Shown piece after piece: positions 43,496-51,919 of a stretch of 64,000 nt of DNA (its first letter is position 1; every line of letters begins with the position of its first letter). The stretch comes from JBBDWK01 sp040902885. GTDB lineage: Bacteria; Acidobacteriota; Terriglobia; Bryobacterales; Bryobacteraceae. The notes beneath the pieces were generated by a model. That model was given only the letters and a program-made list of their open reading frames with translations. It was not told the origin of the DNA and ran no database searches. The stretch is from contig JBBDWK010000084.1 in the NCBI GenBank assembly GCA_040902885.1, forward strand, positions 1 through 64,000, read 5' to 3'. A program made the translations under genes and the position numbers.

Positions 43496-44359
43496 TTAGG
43501 GCAGCTCTTTTTGGCGTGTAATTTCGAATCCGGTTTTGACCAGAGCGGCGGCCAAAGCATCCGCGAGACTCGCCTTGGTGACAACGCCGCCCAGGTCCAC
43601 TTCCAAATGAACGACGGTCTGCGCGATCTGGGGACGGATGCCGCTGATGATACACTCCGCGCCCAGTAACCGCGCCGCGGCGACTGTCTTGAGCAGCTGC
43701 TGGGCCACCAGCGTATCCACGGTAGGCACGCCGGTCATGTCGATAATGGCGATCGAGGCCCCTGTGTTTACAATCTGCTGCAGTAGACTTTCCGTCACTA
43801 CCTGGGCGCGGGCGCCGTCCAGGGTCCCAATGAGGGGCACGGCAAGAACGCCGGCCCACAAGCGGATCACGGGCGCGGCAAGCTCCGTCATCTCCTGCTG
43901 TTGGCGCAGAATCAGATCTTCGCGCCCCTTCCGGTGGACCTCCATCGTATAAATGCCCAATTCGTCGAGCAGGAGCGAGGCGCCCCAGATCTCCTCCGCC
44001 AGTTTTGGCGCGTTGTTCGCGTACTCGTTGCACAGGATGGAGAATAGCGGTTTCTTCAGAGAAAAGAGAAACCCGGCCGTCTCGGACGGAGTTAATCCTT
44101 GCTGCGAGCAGGCCAGGGAAAGAGACGCCAACTCCTCGTGGACATTGGACCACGCCTGCCCCGAGAGATCCTCGAAGCCCCCCTCCGATGCGGCTTGGGA
44201 AATGCCGGCCGTCAGTTTTCTGGCCCGTCTGCGGACCTCCTCCTCCGGCAAGGCGCGGCCCTTCAGGGCCATACTGCACGACATCTCACGCGTCCATTCC
44301 TCAATGAGGTCTTCACCGTGACGCCTGAGTATCTCCGGAATTCTGCTGCGATCGTCCAT
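43496..44359 (-). CDS. rsbR: Stressosome sensor protein RsbR-like
   Basis: The protein has 287 residues: an N-terminal helical sensor-type domain (about 1-150, with no recognised ligand-binding motif) and a C-terminal STAS domain (about 160-280). Both threonine positions phosphorylated in Bacillus RsbR are kept, in GVPTVDTLVAQQLL and GIRPQIAQTVVHL. RsbR and RsbS normally form the stressosome, which holds RsbT until stress. GAAGGATG precedes the ATG. It is the first gene of a five-reading-frame operon (rsbR, rsbS, scar, two kinases). Confidence 0.88.
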   Translation of the reverse strand: MDDRSRIPEILRRHGEDLIEEWTREMSCSMALKGRALPEEEVRRRARKLTAGISQAASEGGFEDLSGQAWSNVHEELASLSLACSQQGLTPSETAGFLFSLKKPLFSILCNEYANNAPKLAEEIWGASLLLDELGIYTMEVHRKGREDLILRQQQEMTELAAPVIRLWAGVLAVPLIGTLDGARAQVVTESLLQQIVNTGASIAIIDMTGVPTVDTLVAQQLLKTVAAARLLGAECIISGIRPQIAQTVVHLEVDLGGVVTKASLADALAAALVKTGFEITRQKELP

Positions 44360-44453
44360 TAAGCATCCTTCGGGGGGGTAGTGAAGGCACGGTAAAGCAA
44401 AAATCCGGCAATGTGGGGCGACACCGGATCTTCAATAGTGTATAAGGAATTCC

Positions 44454-46919
44454 ATGCCGCGAATTCTGCCGCTCGCTCTGTTTGCCCTCCTCCTGCCGGA
44501 GACCGCCCTTTCGCAATCGGACCCGGTCTCCGCGATGCCTGTGGGACACGAGTACCGGCAGGACGACCTTCCCTCGATCGCCACCGCGCCCGACGGATCG
44601 CTGTGGGGCGCCTGGCTGAGCTTCGTTGGCGACCGAGACGACGTGGCCATCCGCCACTACAAGGACGGCAAATGGAGCAACATTCAGTGGGTGCCGGGGA
44701 CCAGCGGCGATAGCTGGCTGCCGCAAGTGGCCGTGGACGCCGCCAATCGCGTCTGGGTGGTATGGTCCTCGCAGGTGAGCGGCAACTGGGACCTTTTCGC
44801 GCGCCGCTTCGATCCCGCAACCCAGGAATGGAGCCGCATGGAGAGGCTCACCACCAGCCCGCTGCCGGATATCAACCCGCGCCTGGCCTCCGACGGCAAG
44901 GGCCGGTTTGCACTCGCCTGGCAGGGCTTTCGCGGGAAGAACGCCAATATTTTTCTGAAGACTTTCGACGGCCAAAACTGGTTGCCCAACGTGCGGGTCA
45001 CCAACCGCGCGGCGAACGATTGGGAACCGGCCGTCGCGATCGACAGTCAGGGCGCCGCATGGATAGCTTACGACAGCTACAAAAACGGCAACTACGATGT
45101 CTATCTGTCGCGAGTGAAGGATGGAGCGGTGCAGGGCGAAGAGATGGCCGTCGCCGCGACGCCGCGCTTCGAAGCCCGGCCCACGGTGGCCGTGGATAGC
45201 GCCGGCCGGGTGTGGGTGGCGTGGGAGGCGGGTCGTCCGAACTGGGGCAAGGACCAGGGCTATACGATCCGCGAGCGCCAGCCCGGCGTTCCATTGGGCG
45301 CTATCAGGGAATTGCGCATCCGCTGTTATGCGGGCGGCGAGTGGAAAGAGACGAGCGCGCCGCTGAACGCGGCCTTCCCGCAAGGCAACACCTACCAGCC
45401 GCACGTGTTTGCCGATGGCAAGGGCGGAGTGTGGGTGGCTGCCAAGACCCGTATGGTCAGCTTCGCGGGCGTTCAGGGACGCGGGCAGAGGGGTTACTGG
45501 GAGTATGCCATCACGAGATTGGAAGGCGCGAACTGGACCAAGGCCGTCCCGCTGCCCAACAGTTGGGGCCGGTCCAGCACGCGGATCAATGCCACGCTGG
45601 CGACAGATGGCCGCCTCTGGCTGGCATGGCCGACGGATAATCGGGGGGTTGAGTTCGCGCACCGTCCCCTGCGCCAGCAAGTCTACGTCGGAAGCGTTCC
45701 CTCGCCGGTTACGATGGCCGCGCCGGCGCTGAGGAATCCAGCCGAAGAAAAGATTGAAGTGAAGCTGGGCCACGCCGACGAAGCCGGCGATCTGCGCGCC
45801 ATCCGTTCCTATGTCGCCGTGGTGGGCGGCGAGCCCAAGCACATCGTGCGCGGGGACTTTCATCGACACACCGAGTTGAGCTGGGACGGCGGAGGCGGGA
45901 ACGATGGCTCGCTCCAGGATTTCTACCGCTACATGATCGACGCGGGCGCAATGGATTTCGGCGCATCCACCGACCATCAAGGCGGCGCGTGGCCTTACTG
46001 GTGGTGGTACACGCAGAAGATGACCGACATGTACCACGTGCCGGGCGCCTACGTCCCGGTCTTCGGTTACGAGCGCAGCGCCACCTTTCCTAACGGCCAC
46101 CGTAACATGTTCTTCGCGCGGCGCTCCGATTCTCGTGTGACACCCTTTTTCCTCAAGGACGGAGTCCAAGGCTTTACCCTGCCCCTATCCCCCCAAGGCG
46201 ATGAACCCGGCGTTGGCACCGGTGCGCTGGTGGCCAACGACACCAAGCTGCTCTATGAAGAGATTCGCAAGCGCAACGCCATCGCCATCTCTCATACCTC
46301 CGGAACGCGCATGGGAACCGACTGGCGCGATAACGATCCGGACCTGGAGCCGGTGGTCGAAATCTTCCAGGGCGCAAGAACCAGCTACGAGAAACTGGGC
46401 GAGCCGCTGGTGGCTCGCGAGCAGCAAGACGCGCAGCACATGAAGGTTGCGGGCTACTTCCCCGAAGGAATGGTTTCCAACGCCTGGGGCAAGGGCTATA
46501 AGCTGGGCATCATCGCCAGCTCGGATCACGGCTCCACGCACATCTCATACGCCATGGTCTATACCGCCGACCCCACCCGGCAGGGCATCCTCGATGCCAT
46601 CCGACGGCGCCACACATATGGCGCAACCGACAACATCGTTCTGGACGTCCAAATGGGGGAGCATTTCATGGGCGACGAGTTCCCGATGAGCCAGCCTATA
46701 CCGTTGAAGGTAAAGATCCGGGGCACGCGAGCCGTCGCGCGCGTCGATGTAATCAAGGACAGCCAGATTGTCTACTCGGTTTCTCCCGGGCAGCGGATAG
46801 TCGAATTCGAATATACTGATAGAGAGGATGTCGGGGGCAAGCACTATTACTACGTGCGGGTGCGGCAGGACGACGACACGATCGCTTGGTCCTCGCCCAT
46901 GTTCGTCAATTACCAATAG
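44454..46919 (+). CDS. Secreted two-domain protein: N-terminal beta-propeller and C-terminal PHP-like/DUF3604 domain
   Basis: The protein has 821 residues with a signal peptide (1-20). Residues about 30-420 are repeated propeller blades (DLPSIATAPDGSLWGAWLS, LPQVAVDAANRVWVVWSS, EPAVAIDSQGAAWIAYDS, RPTVAVDSAGRVWVAWEA). From about 465 a PHP-like metal-dependent hydrolase domain begins with GDFHRHTELS (His-x-His), and STDHQ follows near 505, with AISHTSG and IASSDHGSTH further on. DUF3604-type proteins have this layout, possibly as phosphoesterases. The link between propeller and hydrolase suggests surface binding plus catalysis, with unknown substrate. AAGGAA lies close to the ATG. Confidence 0.82.
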   Translation: MPRILPLALFALLLPETALSQSDPVSAMPVGHEYRQDDLPSIATAPDGSLWGAWLSFVGDRDDVAIRHYKDGKWSNIQWVPGTSGDSWLPQVAVDAANRVWVVWSSQVSGNWDLFARRFDPATQEWSRMERLTTSPLPDINPRLASDGKGRFALAWQGFRGKNANIFLKTFDGQNWLPNVRVTNRAANDWEPAVAIDSQGAAWIAYDSYKNGNYDVYLSRVKDGAVQGEEMAVAATPRFEARPTVAVDSAGRVWVAWEAGRPNWGKDQGYTIRERQPGVPLGAIRELRIRCYAGGEWKETSAPLNAAFPQGNTYQPHVFADGKGGVWVAAKTRMVSFAGVQGRGQRGYWEYAITRLEGANWTKAVPLPNSWGRSSTRINATLATDGRLWLAWPTDNRGVEFAHRPLRQQVYVGSVPSPVTMAAPALRNPAEEKIEVKLGHADEAGDLRAIRSYVAVVGGEPKHIVRGDFHRHTELSWDGGGGNDGSLQDFYRYMIDAGAMDFGASTDHQGGAWPYWWWYTQKMTDMYHVPGAYVPVFGYERSATFPNGHRNMFFARRSDSRVTPFFLKDGVQGFTLPLSPQGDEPGVGTGALVANDTKLLYEEIRKRNAIAISHTSGTRMGTDWRDNDPDLEPVVEIFQGARTSYEKLGEPLVAREQQDAQHMKVAGYFPEGMVSNAWGKGYKLGIIASSDHGSTHISYAMVYTADPTRQGILDAIRRRHTYGATDNIVLDVQMGEHFMGDEFPMSQPIPLKVKIRGTRAVARVDVIKDSQIVYSVSPGQRIVEFEYTDREDVGGKHYYYVRVRQDDDTIAWSSPMFVNYQ

Positions 46920-46922
46920 ACA

Positions 46923-47147
46923 ATGAGCAGCTTCTTGCGGAAAATTCCCGAGCCGTTCCGCACGGGTCTTGGATTTATCCTCCTCCTCATGGGCATCATC
47001 GGACTTCTGATTCCGGTCGTGCCCCAGTGGCCGTTCCTGATTCCCGCATTGGTCATCCTAGCTGACCGGTTCGACTGGGCCAAGCGCGTGCTCGAATGGG
47101 CGCAGTGCAAGCTGGCCAAAATTCGCGGGGTCAAAATCAGCGGGTAA
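46923..47147 (+). CDS. Small membrane protein (PGPGW-like)
   Basis: The protein has 74 residues with two membrane helices (about 14-30 and 36-50) separated by a Pro-rich turn, PVVPQWPF, which matches the PGPGW family of two-helix bacterial membrane proteins; the function is unknown. Its ATG is three bases after the propeller gene's stop, so the two are co-transcribed. One Cys lies in the cytoplasmic tail. Confidence 0.65.
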   Translation: MSSFLRKIPEPFRTGLGFILLLMGIIGLLIPVVPQWPFLIPALVILADRFDWAKRVLEWAQCKLAKIRGVKISG

Positions 47148-47156
47148 GATATCTGC

Positions 47157-47561
47157 ATGGCGGAAATTCCGGCAGGCACGAAGCGCGAGGAAGCGCTGGT
47201 GGTGACTACTGAAGAGGCAATCAGCTTCCTCGGCCTCGATTCCGCGCGCGTTCTCTCGACTCCCCAGATGATCCTGCAAATGGAGCGAACATCGCGCAAC
47301 GCCGTGCTACCCCTGCTGGACCCCGGTCACGATACCGTCGGAACCCACGTGAATGTCTACCACCTGGCCGCGGCGCCGCTGGGTTCGCGCGTGATCTTCC
47401 ATTCCGAAGTGCTCTGGGTCGAAGACCGCCGGATTCAATTCAAAGTCGAGGCTGTGGACGAAAAGGGCGTTAAGATCGGCGAGGGCACGCACGAGCGAAG
47501 AGTGATTGATATCGCCCGCTTCGCGGAAAAGATGGAGCGGGCGAAAGCCGGGCTATCCTAG
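47157..47561 (+). CDS. FlK-like hotdog-fold thioesterase
   Basis: The protein has 134 residues. Conserved parts are LSTPQMILQMERTSRNAV (with Glu), DTVGTHVNVYHLAAAPLGSR and KIGEGTHERRVID, which match the fluoroacetyl-CoA thioesterase (FlK) type of the hotdog superfamily: Thr/Glu/His are the catalytic group in FlK. It is cytoplasmic. The natural substrate in non-fluoroacetate organisms is unknown; acyl-CoA hydrolysis is likely. It follows the PGPGW-like gene by nine bases. Confidence 0.83.
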   Translation: MAEIPAGTKREEALVVTTEEAISFLGLDSARVLSTPQMILQMERTSRNAVLPLLDPGHDTVGTHVNVYHLAAAPLGSRVIFHSEVLWVEDRRIQFKVEAVDEKGVKIGEGTHERRVIDIARFAEKMERAKAGLS

Positions 47562-47565
47562 GAAG

Positions 47566-48093
47566 ATGCTACGTATCTTTCTCATTCTGGCGCTCATGGC
47601 GGCGGCTTCCATCGCCTGGGCCGAATCCGCCGGCGGCGTGAAGTGGACCGCGCCTTTCGGGTGGAAGTCGCAAGGACCCAGGCCCATGCGCGCCGCTACT
47701 TATGCCGTGCCCGCCGAAGCGGGCGACAAGGAAGCTGGCGAGATGGCCGTCTTCTATTTCGGGCCGGGGCAGGGCGGCGCGGTGCAGGCCAACATCGACC
47801 GTTGGATCGGCCAGTTCGAGCAGCCCGACGGAAAGCCTTCGCGCTCCGTGGCGCGCACCAAGAAGGAGACCATCGGAGGCTTTGCGGTCACAACCATCGA
47901 CCTCACCGGGACGTACGTCGCGTCCATGGGACCCATGTCGGGTGTCAAAGGCAACAAGCCCGGCTACCGCCTGCTGGGAGCAATAGTAGAGAGCGCGGAA
48001 GGACCGCTGTTCTTCAAACTGACCGGACCGGAGAAGACTGTGGCGGCTGCGCAGCCGAAATTTCAATCCCTGCTGCGATCGATCAGCAAATAG
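47566..48093 (+). CDS. Exported protein of unknown function
   Basis: The protein has 175 residues from the chosen ATG; an earlier ATG lies inside the thioesterase gene and would add 20 polar residues before the signal peptide (MLRIFLILALMAAASIAWA). The mature part, beginning GGVKWTAPFGWKSQGPRPMR, has a beta-rich pattern with AVFYFGPGQGGAVQANIDRW and QPKFQSLLRSI, like many acidobacterial 'hypothetical' exported proteins of this length. No motif is recognised. It overlaps the convergent hemH gene by 11 bases. Confidence 0.72.
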   Translation: MLRIFLILALMAAASIAWAESAGGVKWTAPFGWKSQGPRPMRAATYAVPAEAGDKEAGEMAVFYFGPGQGGAVQANIDRWIGQFEQPDGKPSRSVARTKKETIGGFAVTTIDLTGTYVASMGPMSGVKGNKPGYRLLGAIVESAEGPLFFKLTGPEKTVAAAQPKFQSLLRSISK

Positions 48094-49009
48094 CCACGCA
48101 ACAATCATCGGGACATGCGGCGGCTGGGGCGCCCGCCAGCCGCTCTTCAATCAGCTCCCGCACCATCTCTATGAAGCGCGGATGCACGCCGGCAGTTCCC
48201 GCACGCACCATGCGAATTCCCAATTCCTGGCAGGTTCGCGCGGCTTCCGTGTCCAGGTCGTAAACCACTTCCATGTGATCGGAAACGAAACCGATCGGCG
48301 CGATCACGACTTCGCCCGACCTGTGCTCCCGCAGGAAATCGTTCACATCCGGCTCGAGCCAGGGCTGCCTGGGCGGCCCGCTGCGGCTCTGATAAACGAG
48401 ATGCCAGCGTTTGGCGCCCGCGGATCCGGCGACCAGACGCGAAGCCTCGTGCAGCTGAGCTTCATACCGCGAACCGCGGGCCATCGCTAGCGGGATGCTA
48501 TGCGCGCTGAAGAGCACCGTGGCTTCCGGAAGCTGCCGGAGCGCGGTCCGCAGACGGTCGGCATTGGCCTCAATGAATCCGGGATGATTATAAAAAGCGC
48601 GCAGCTTTTCCACCTGCGGGGCATGGGGTCCGACTGCCGCCCGCGCACGTGCAATATCCTCCAGATACTGGCGGCAGCCGGAATACGAAGCCCATGCCGA
48701 GGTGACAAACGCAAAGGCGTTCCGTACGCCATCTGCCGCCATCTGCCGTAGCGTGTCGGCAAGCATGGGATGCCAGTTCCGATTTCCCCAATAGACAGGC
48801 AAGCGCAGCTCTTTTCGCAGCGCGTCGACCAGAGCGCGGTTCTGGTCGTTGATCGGACTCCGCCCGCCGAAGCGATAATAATGCTCCGCAACCTCCAGCA
48901 TCCGCTCCCGAGGCACATTCCGGCTGCGCAGCACGTTCTCGAGAAAAGGGATAACGTCTTCGGTCTTTTCCGGCCCCCCGAAGGAGACTACGAGAATGGC
49001 AGGGTCCAT
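48083..49009 (-). CDS. hemH: Ferrochelatase, with C-terminal cysteine cluster
   Basis: The protein has 308 residues. The family marks are VVSFGGPEKTEDVIPFLENV, RFGGRSPINDQN, the catalytic His in LFSAHSIP and the Glu in SDHMEVVYDLD, so iron should be inserted into protoporphyrin or coproporphyrin. The C-terminus has Cys299, Cys303, Cys304 and Cys308 (CPDDCCVAIC). Some bacterial ferrochelatases carry a [2Fe-2S] cluster on cysteines near the C-terminus, so a cluster is possible here. Haem made by it could feed the Ccm system in this window. Confidence 0.92.
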   Translation of the reverse strand: MDPAILVVSFGGPEKTEDVIPFLENVLRSRNVPRERMLEVAEHYYRFGGRSPINDQNRALVDALRKELRLPVYWGNRNWHPMLADTLRQMAADGVRNAFAFVTSAWASYSGCRQYLEDIARARAAVGPHAPQVEKLRAFYNHPGFIEANADRLRTALRQLPEATVLFSAHSIPLAMARGSRYEAQLHEASRLVAGSAGAKRWHLVYQSRSGPPRQPWLEPDVNDFLREHRSGEVVIAPIGFVSDHMEVVYDLDTEAARTCQELGIRMVRAGTAGVHPRFIEMVRELIEERLAGAPAAACPDDCCVAIC

Positions 49010-49059
49010 CCCTTCCAGTATGAGATATCCCCCGGCGATAATGAATCTCAGGAGATTGA

Positions 49060-50034
49060 ATGCGAGTACTCGTCACCGGAGCGCAAGGCTGCATTGGAGC
49101 ATGGGTGGTCAAGGCGCTGTTAGAACGCAATCTGGATGTGTTGATTTACGATACCGACCCCGCGCCGGCGCGCCTCTCACTGCTGGCGCCGCGGGAAACA
49201 GTGGGTCGCGTGGCCATCGAGGTTGGCGCCATCGAAGACACGGCACGGGTGAAATGTTTGGTGAAAGACGCCGGCATCACCCACATCATGCACCTCGCGG
49301 CGCGCCTTATGCCCTATTGCCAAGCCAATCCCGTGACAGGCGGAATGGTCAACGTGATCGGCACTTTGAACGTCTTCGAGGCGGCGCGCGACGCCGGACG
49401 TTCTGTTCGAGTCGTTTATGCCAGCTCATCCGCCGTGTGGGGTCCGGAAGAGGCGTACGGCAGCGGGAAGCTCACGGAAGACGATCCTGTCAAACCGGCC
49501 ACACATTATGGTGTTTTCAAACAGGCCAACGAGGGCAACGCCCGCGCCTTCTATCTCGCCAATGGAATCTCGAGCGTCGGATTGCGGCCCTGGACGGTGT
49601 ATGGCGTGGGCCGCGACCGGGGCTTGACGGCCGATCCTACAATTGCCATGAAGGCCCTGGTGCTGGGCAAGCCCTTCCATATCCGGCTGGGCGGTTTTAT
49701 GGACTTGCAGTATGTGGAGGACGTCGCCGAGAGTTTTGTGCGCTCGTTGCTCAGCCCGCTGGAAGGCGCGCACGTATTCAATCTTGAGGGCGCGGTGGCA
49801 GGGATGGATGTTCTTGTCGCTACGCTGGAGCGATTACGTCCCGGCGCTTCGAGCTTAATCACAGCCGGCGGGCCGCAGGTGCCAGTGGCCTTCCGCATGG
49901 ACGACGCTCAACTTCGCTCGAAAGTTCCGGGAATTCCGAAAACCTCGCTTGAAGACGGAATCTCCCGGACTCTCGAAATCTATGAGCGGCTGCTGGCGGA
50001 AGGCCGCCTGGACGGGACTCTTGGCGAGAGCTGA
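49060..50034 (+). CDS. NAD-dependent epimerase/dehydratase (extended SDR)
   Basis: The protein has 324 residues. The Rossmann motif is VTGAQGCIGAWV (Gly7, Gly10, Gly13), with YDTDPAPARL giving an Asp for NAD binding. The catalytic Ser region is YASSSAVWG and the Tyr-x3-Lys is in HYGVFKQANE. The substrate is unknown, but extended SDRs of this size act on nucleotide sugars or on small carbonyl compounds. It is divergent from hemH with 50 bases between them. Confidence 0.87.
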   Translation: MRVLVTGAQGCIGAWVVKALLERNLDVLIYDTDPAPARLSLLAPRETVGRVAIEVGAIEDTARVKCLVKDAGITHIMHLAARLMPYCQANPVTGGMVNVIGTLNVFEAARDAGRSVRVVYASSSAVWGPEEAYGSGKLTEDDPVKPATHYGVFKQANEGNARAFYLANGISSVGLRPWTVYGVGRDRGLTADPTIAMKALVLGKPFHIRLGGFMDLQYVEDVAESFVRSLLSPLEGAHVFNLEGAVAGMDVLVATLERLRPGASSLITAGGPQVPVAFRMDDAQLRSKVPGIPKTSLEDGISRTLEIYERLLAEGRLDGTLGES

Positions 50035-50037
50035 AGC

Positions 50038-50541
50038 CTAAAGAGTTGCGCCGCCGCCGCTGGTCAACGGCATCTCCGACGTACCCATCCCGCGGCGCTT
50101 CGCCTGCTCGGTTTTCTGGTACTCCTCGCGGAATCCGGGAATCACGGTCTCCAGGAAGCGCTGCACATTGAAGGCGGAAACGCCGATCAATGCGCCCTTC
50201 ATGTTATCCCACATCTCCCCGGCCCGCCGCCGCTGATATGACATCGCCCGGCTAGGCTGGGTGGCGCCCTTCGTGTATGAAGACTCTCTGCTTCTCTCCT
50301 CCTGACCGCTCCACTCGTAAGAGGAGCGCGTCCTCCTGCGCGAGCCGTTTTTCCCGATCATCATCGAGAGCATCAGGCCCCCGCCAAAAGCCGCTCCCAC
50401 CATAGTGATCGGATGCTTTTGGAATTGGTTCCGCACGCTCATCTTTGATTTGACTCTCTGCTGAAACTCGGACAGATTTCTGCCGAGATGGTCCCGAGTC
50501 TCTTCAATGTGTCTTTCTATCTGGTCCGTTCTCTCGCCCAT
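50038..50541 (-). CDS. DUF3618-like protein with one membrane segment
   Basis: The protein has 167 residues. The first 50 residues (RTDQIERHIEETRDHLGRNLSEFQQRV) look like the DUF3618 helix, and one short membrane segment follows (HPITMVGAAFGGGLMLSMMIG). A basic, Ser/Arg-rich linker precedes a second possible helix (GALIGVSAFNVQRFLETVIPGF). It is the third of a three-gene set of small envelope proteins and overlaps the Holin-X-like gene by 25 bases. Its function is unknown. Confidence 0.7.
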   Translation of the reverse strand: MGERTDQIERHIEETRDHLGRNLSEFQQRVKSKMSVRNQFQKHPITMVGAAFGGGLMLSMMIGKNGSRRRTRSSYEWSGQEERSRESSYTKGATQPSRAMSYQRRRAGEMWDNMKGALIGVSAFNVQRFLETVIPGFREEYQKTEQAKRRGMGTSEMPLTSGGGATL

Positions 50542-50906
50542 TCTATGTTCTCCTTGACGGTATCGATGGTTCTAGCGGGTTTCGCTTGAACCCGCTTCAT
50601 GCGCCGCATTCCCGCATCCAGCAGCACTGCGGCGACCACTCCCACCAGCAGCGCCGTGAACAGCGCCGCGAACCACGCGGAAACCACCGCCGTCAGTGCG
50701 AAAAACAGGCACAACAGCAGGAAGCCCACCGCGTACAAACCTAGCAGGCCGCCCGCCGCAACCCAGGTTGCCGCTTTGCGGGCTTTATTGATCTCCTCGC
50801 GAGTTTCTTCTTTTGCCAGCCGCACCTCGGAGCGAAACAACTCCTGAGCGTCCCGGAAAATATCCTGTACGACATCCTTCAACGATCGGTCGGTTTCTAA
50901 AGGCAT
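50517..50906 (-). CDS. Holin-X/YqjE-like membrane protein
   Basis: The protein has 129 residues from the ATG with a GGGAGGT ribosome site; a longer frame has no such site and overlaps the upstream gene. The first 45 residues are an amphipathic helix (LKDVVQDIFRDAQELFRSEVRLAKEE), followed by two membrane helices (about 50-72 and 78-100) and a basic tail. The pattern is that of the actinobacterial Holin-X/YqjE superfamily, which are integral membrane proteins of unknown role and not proven phage holins. It lies between two proteins of the same kind. Confidence 0.75.
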   Translation of the reverse strand: MPLETDRSLKDVVQDIFRDAQELFRSEVRLAKEETREEINKARKAATWVAAGGLLGLYAVGFLLLCLFFALTAVVSAWFAALFTALLVGVVAAVLLDAGMRRMKRVQAKPARTIDTVKENIEWARERTR

Positions 50907-50934
50907 CTCGACCTCCCTCGGGATGTACGAATCC

Positions 50935-51336
50935 TCACCGTGCGTTTCGAACCATGCGGCCGACCAGGAATCCCCCAACGGCCGCTACAACGAGCGACTG
51001 CACGGGATGACGGCGCAGAGTGTTCTCCGTATCGTGTTTTATGGTGTTGGTGTCATGAGTTCGCACGTACTCCGCCGCCGAGTGCAATCCGTCCGCGGCC
51101 TTGTGAGCGATGCCCGACACCCGTTGGCCGCCGGGAAGACCGTCGGCGCGGCGGTGCATTGATGACGACGCATTTTCGAGTTTACCGGCAACGGACCGCA
51201 AGCCCTCGTCAACCTTGCCGGCCGCATTCCGCCCGTACTCCGACGCTTTCCGACAGATGCCGGATGCGGTCTCTCTCATCCGATTGGCCGTGCGTCCATT
51301 CGATTCATCCAACGTGATGTTTGGACCTTGCGACAT
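50935..51336 (-). CDS. YqjD/ElaB (DUF883)-like membrane-anchored protein
   Basis: The protein has 133 residues: a helical, polar N-terminal region with many Ala/Lys/Glu (GKVDEGLRSVAGKLENA) and a C-terminal anchor RRHPVQSLVVAAVGGFLVGRMV, which is the 'hPvxsvlvAaglGfllGxll' signature of DUF883 proteins such as ElaB and YqjD. Those bind ribosomes at the membrane in stationary phase. With the Holin-X-like and DUF3618-like genes it resembles the yqjDEK arrangement. GGGAGG precedes the ATG by about nine bases, and a 17-bp tandem repeat lies just upstream. Confidence 0.72.
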   Translation of the reverse strand: MSQGPNITLDESNGRTANRMRETASGICRKASEYGRNAAGKVDEGLRSVAGKLENASSSMHRRADGLPGGQRVSGIAHKAADGLHSAAEYVRTHDTNTIKHDTENTLRRHPVQSLVVAAVGGFLVGRMVRNAR

Positions 51337-51352
51337 TGTTGTATGCCTCCCT

Positions 51353-51386
51353 TTAGTGTGTGAAACGTATTAGTGTGTGAAACGTA
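51353..51386. repeat. 17-bp tandem direct repeat upstream of the YqjD-like gene
   Basis: TTAGTGTGTGAAACGTA occurs twice head to tail, 17 bases upstream of the ATG at 51336. Together with the repeat at 18264 it is the second 17-bp tandem duplication in a promoter region in this window; the two sequences differ. Confidence 0.9.
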
Positions 51387-51547
51387 ACATCGGTTGAGGA
51401 CTCATAACGTCCCTTACACATGAACTGCATCCCGAATTCCAAAGCGGTGCAGGAATCGACCATTGAGAAGTCCTTTGGAATGGGCAGCGGCCAGGACAGG
51501 GAGATTCGAAAGCGGGTAAGAATGCCGGGATGTAAGGATTACGGCGG

Positions 51548-51919
51548 TCAGCGCGATTGTGACCCGGGCAACCGAACCATCAGCACGCGATCAACGGTAA
51601 CCACGCTGGCGTGGCCGCCCCATTCGTGCTCAGCGCCGATCGTGCGGAGGACCAGCGGCGTGACGTTCTCCGGAATCGCCGGATGAATTCGAAACAAAAT
51701 CACGCCGCTCTGCTGGAGCGGCTGTCGCCGCTGAATCGCGATCTGCCAGAAATCCTTGTCGAGGGTCAACAAAACCCGGCCCTCGGCTTCCGCGCGATCC
51801 AGGAGCGCGGTGTCCGTGCTGCCGGAATAGCGAGTCCGCGCCCACGTCACGTCGTGACCGTCCTCGCGCAACGCTTCAATCGTTGGCAGTGGGAAATTCT
51901 CGTCCGCGAGCAGCCGCAT
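51548..51919 (-). CDS. DUF5615 PIN-like toxin
   Basis: The protein has 123 residues from the chosen ATG, which overlaps the stop of the DUF433 gene (TGATG); the longer frame covers that gene. The start, MRLLADENFPLPTIEALREDGHDV, has the Asp of the PIN/Mut7-C active site, and LLTLDKDFWQ holds the second acidic pair. DUF5615 proteins are predicted RNA nucleases and typically follow DUF433. The pair behaves as a type II toxin-antitoxin module by analogy. Confidence 0.85.
   Translation of the reverse strand: MRLLADENFPLPTIEALREDGHDVTWARTRYSGSTDTALLDRAEAEGRVLLTLDKDFWQIAIQRRQPLQQSGVILFRIHPAIPENVTPLVLRTIGAEHEWGGHASVVTVDRVLMVRLPGSQSR

Noticed and set aside
44313..46169. Long open frame (618 codons) on the minus strand opposite the propeller/PHP gene
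   Set aside because: The plus-strand frame has a signal peptide, repeat blades and metal motifs. The minus frame has no recognisable domain and is a product of high G+C codon bias.
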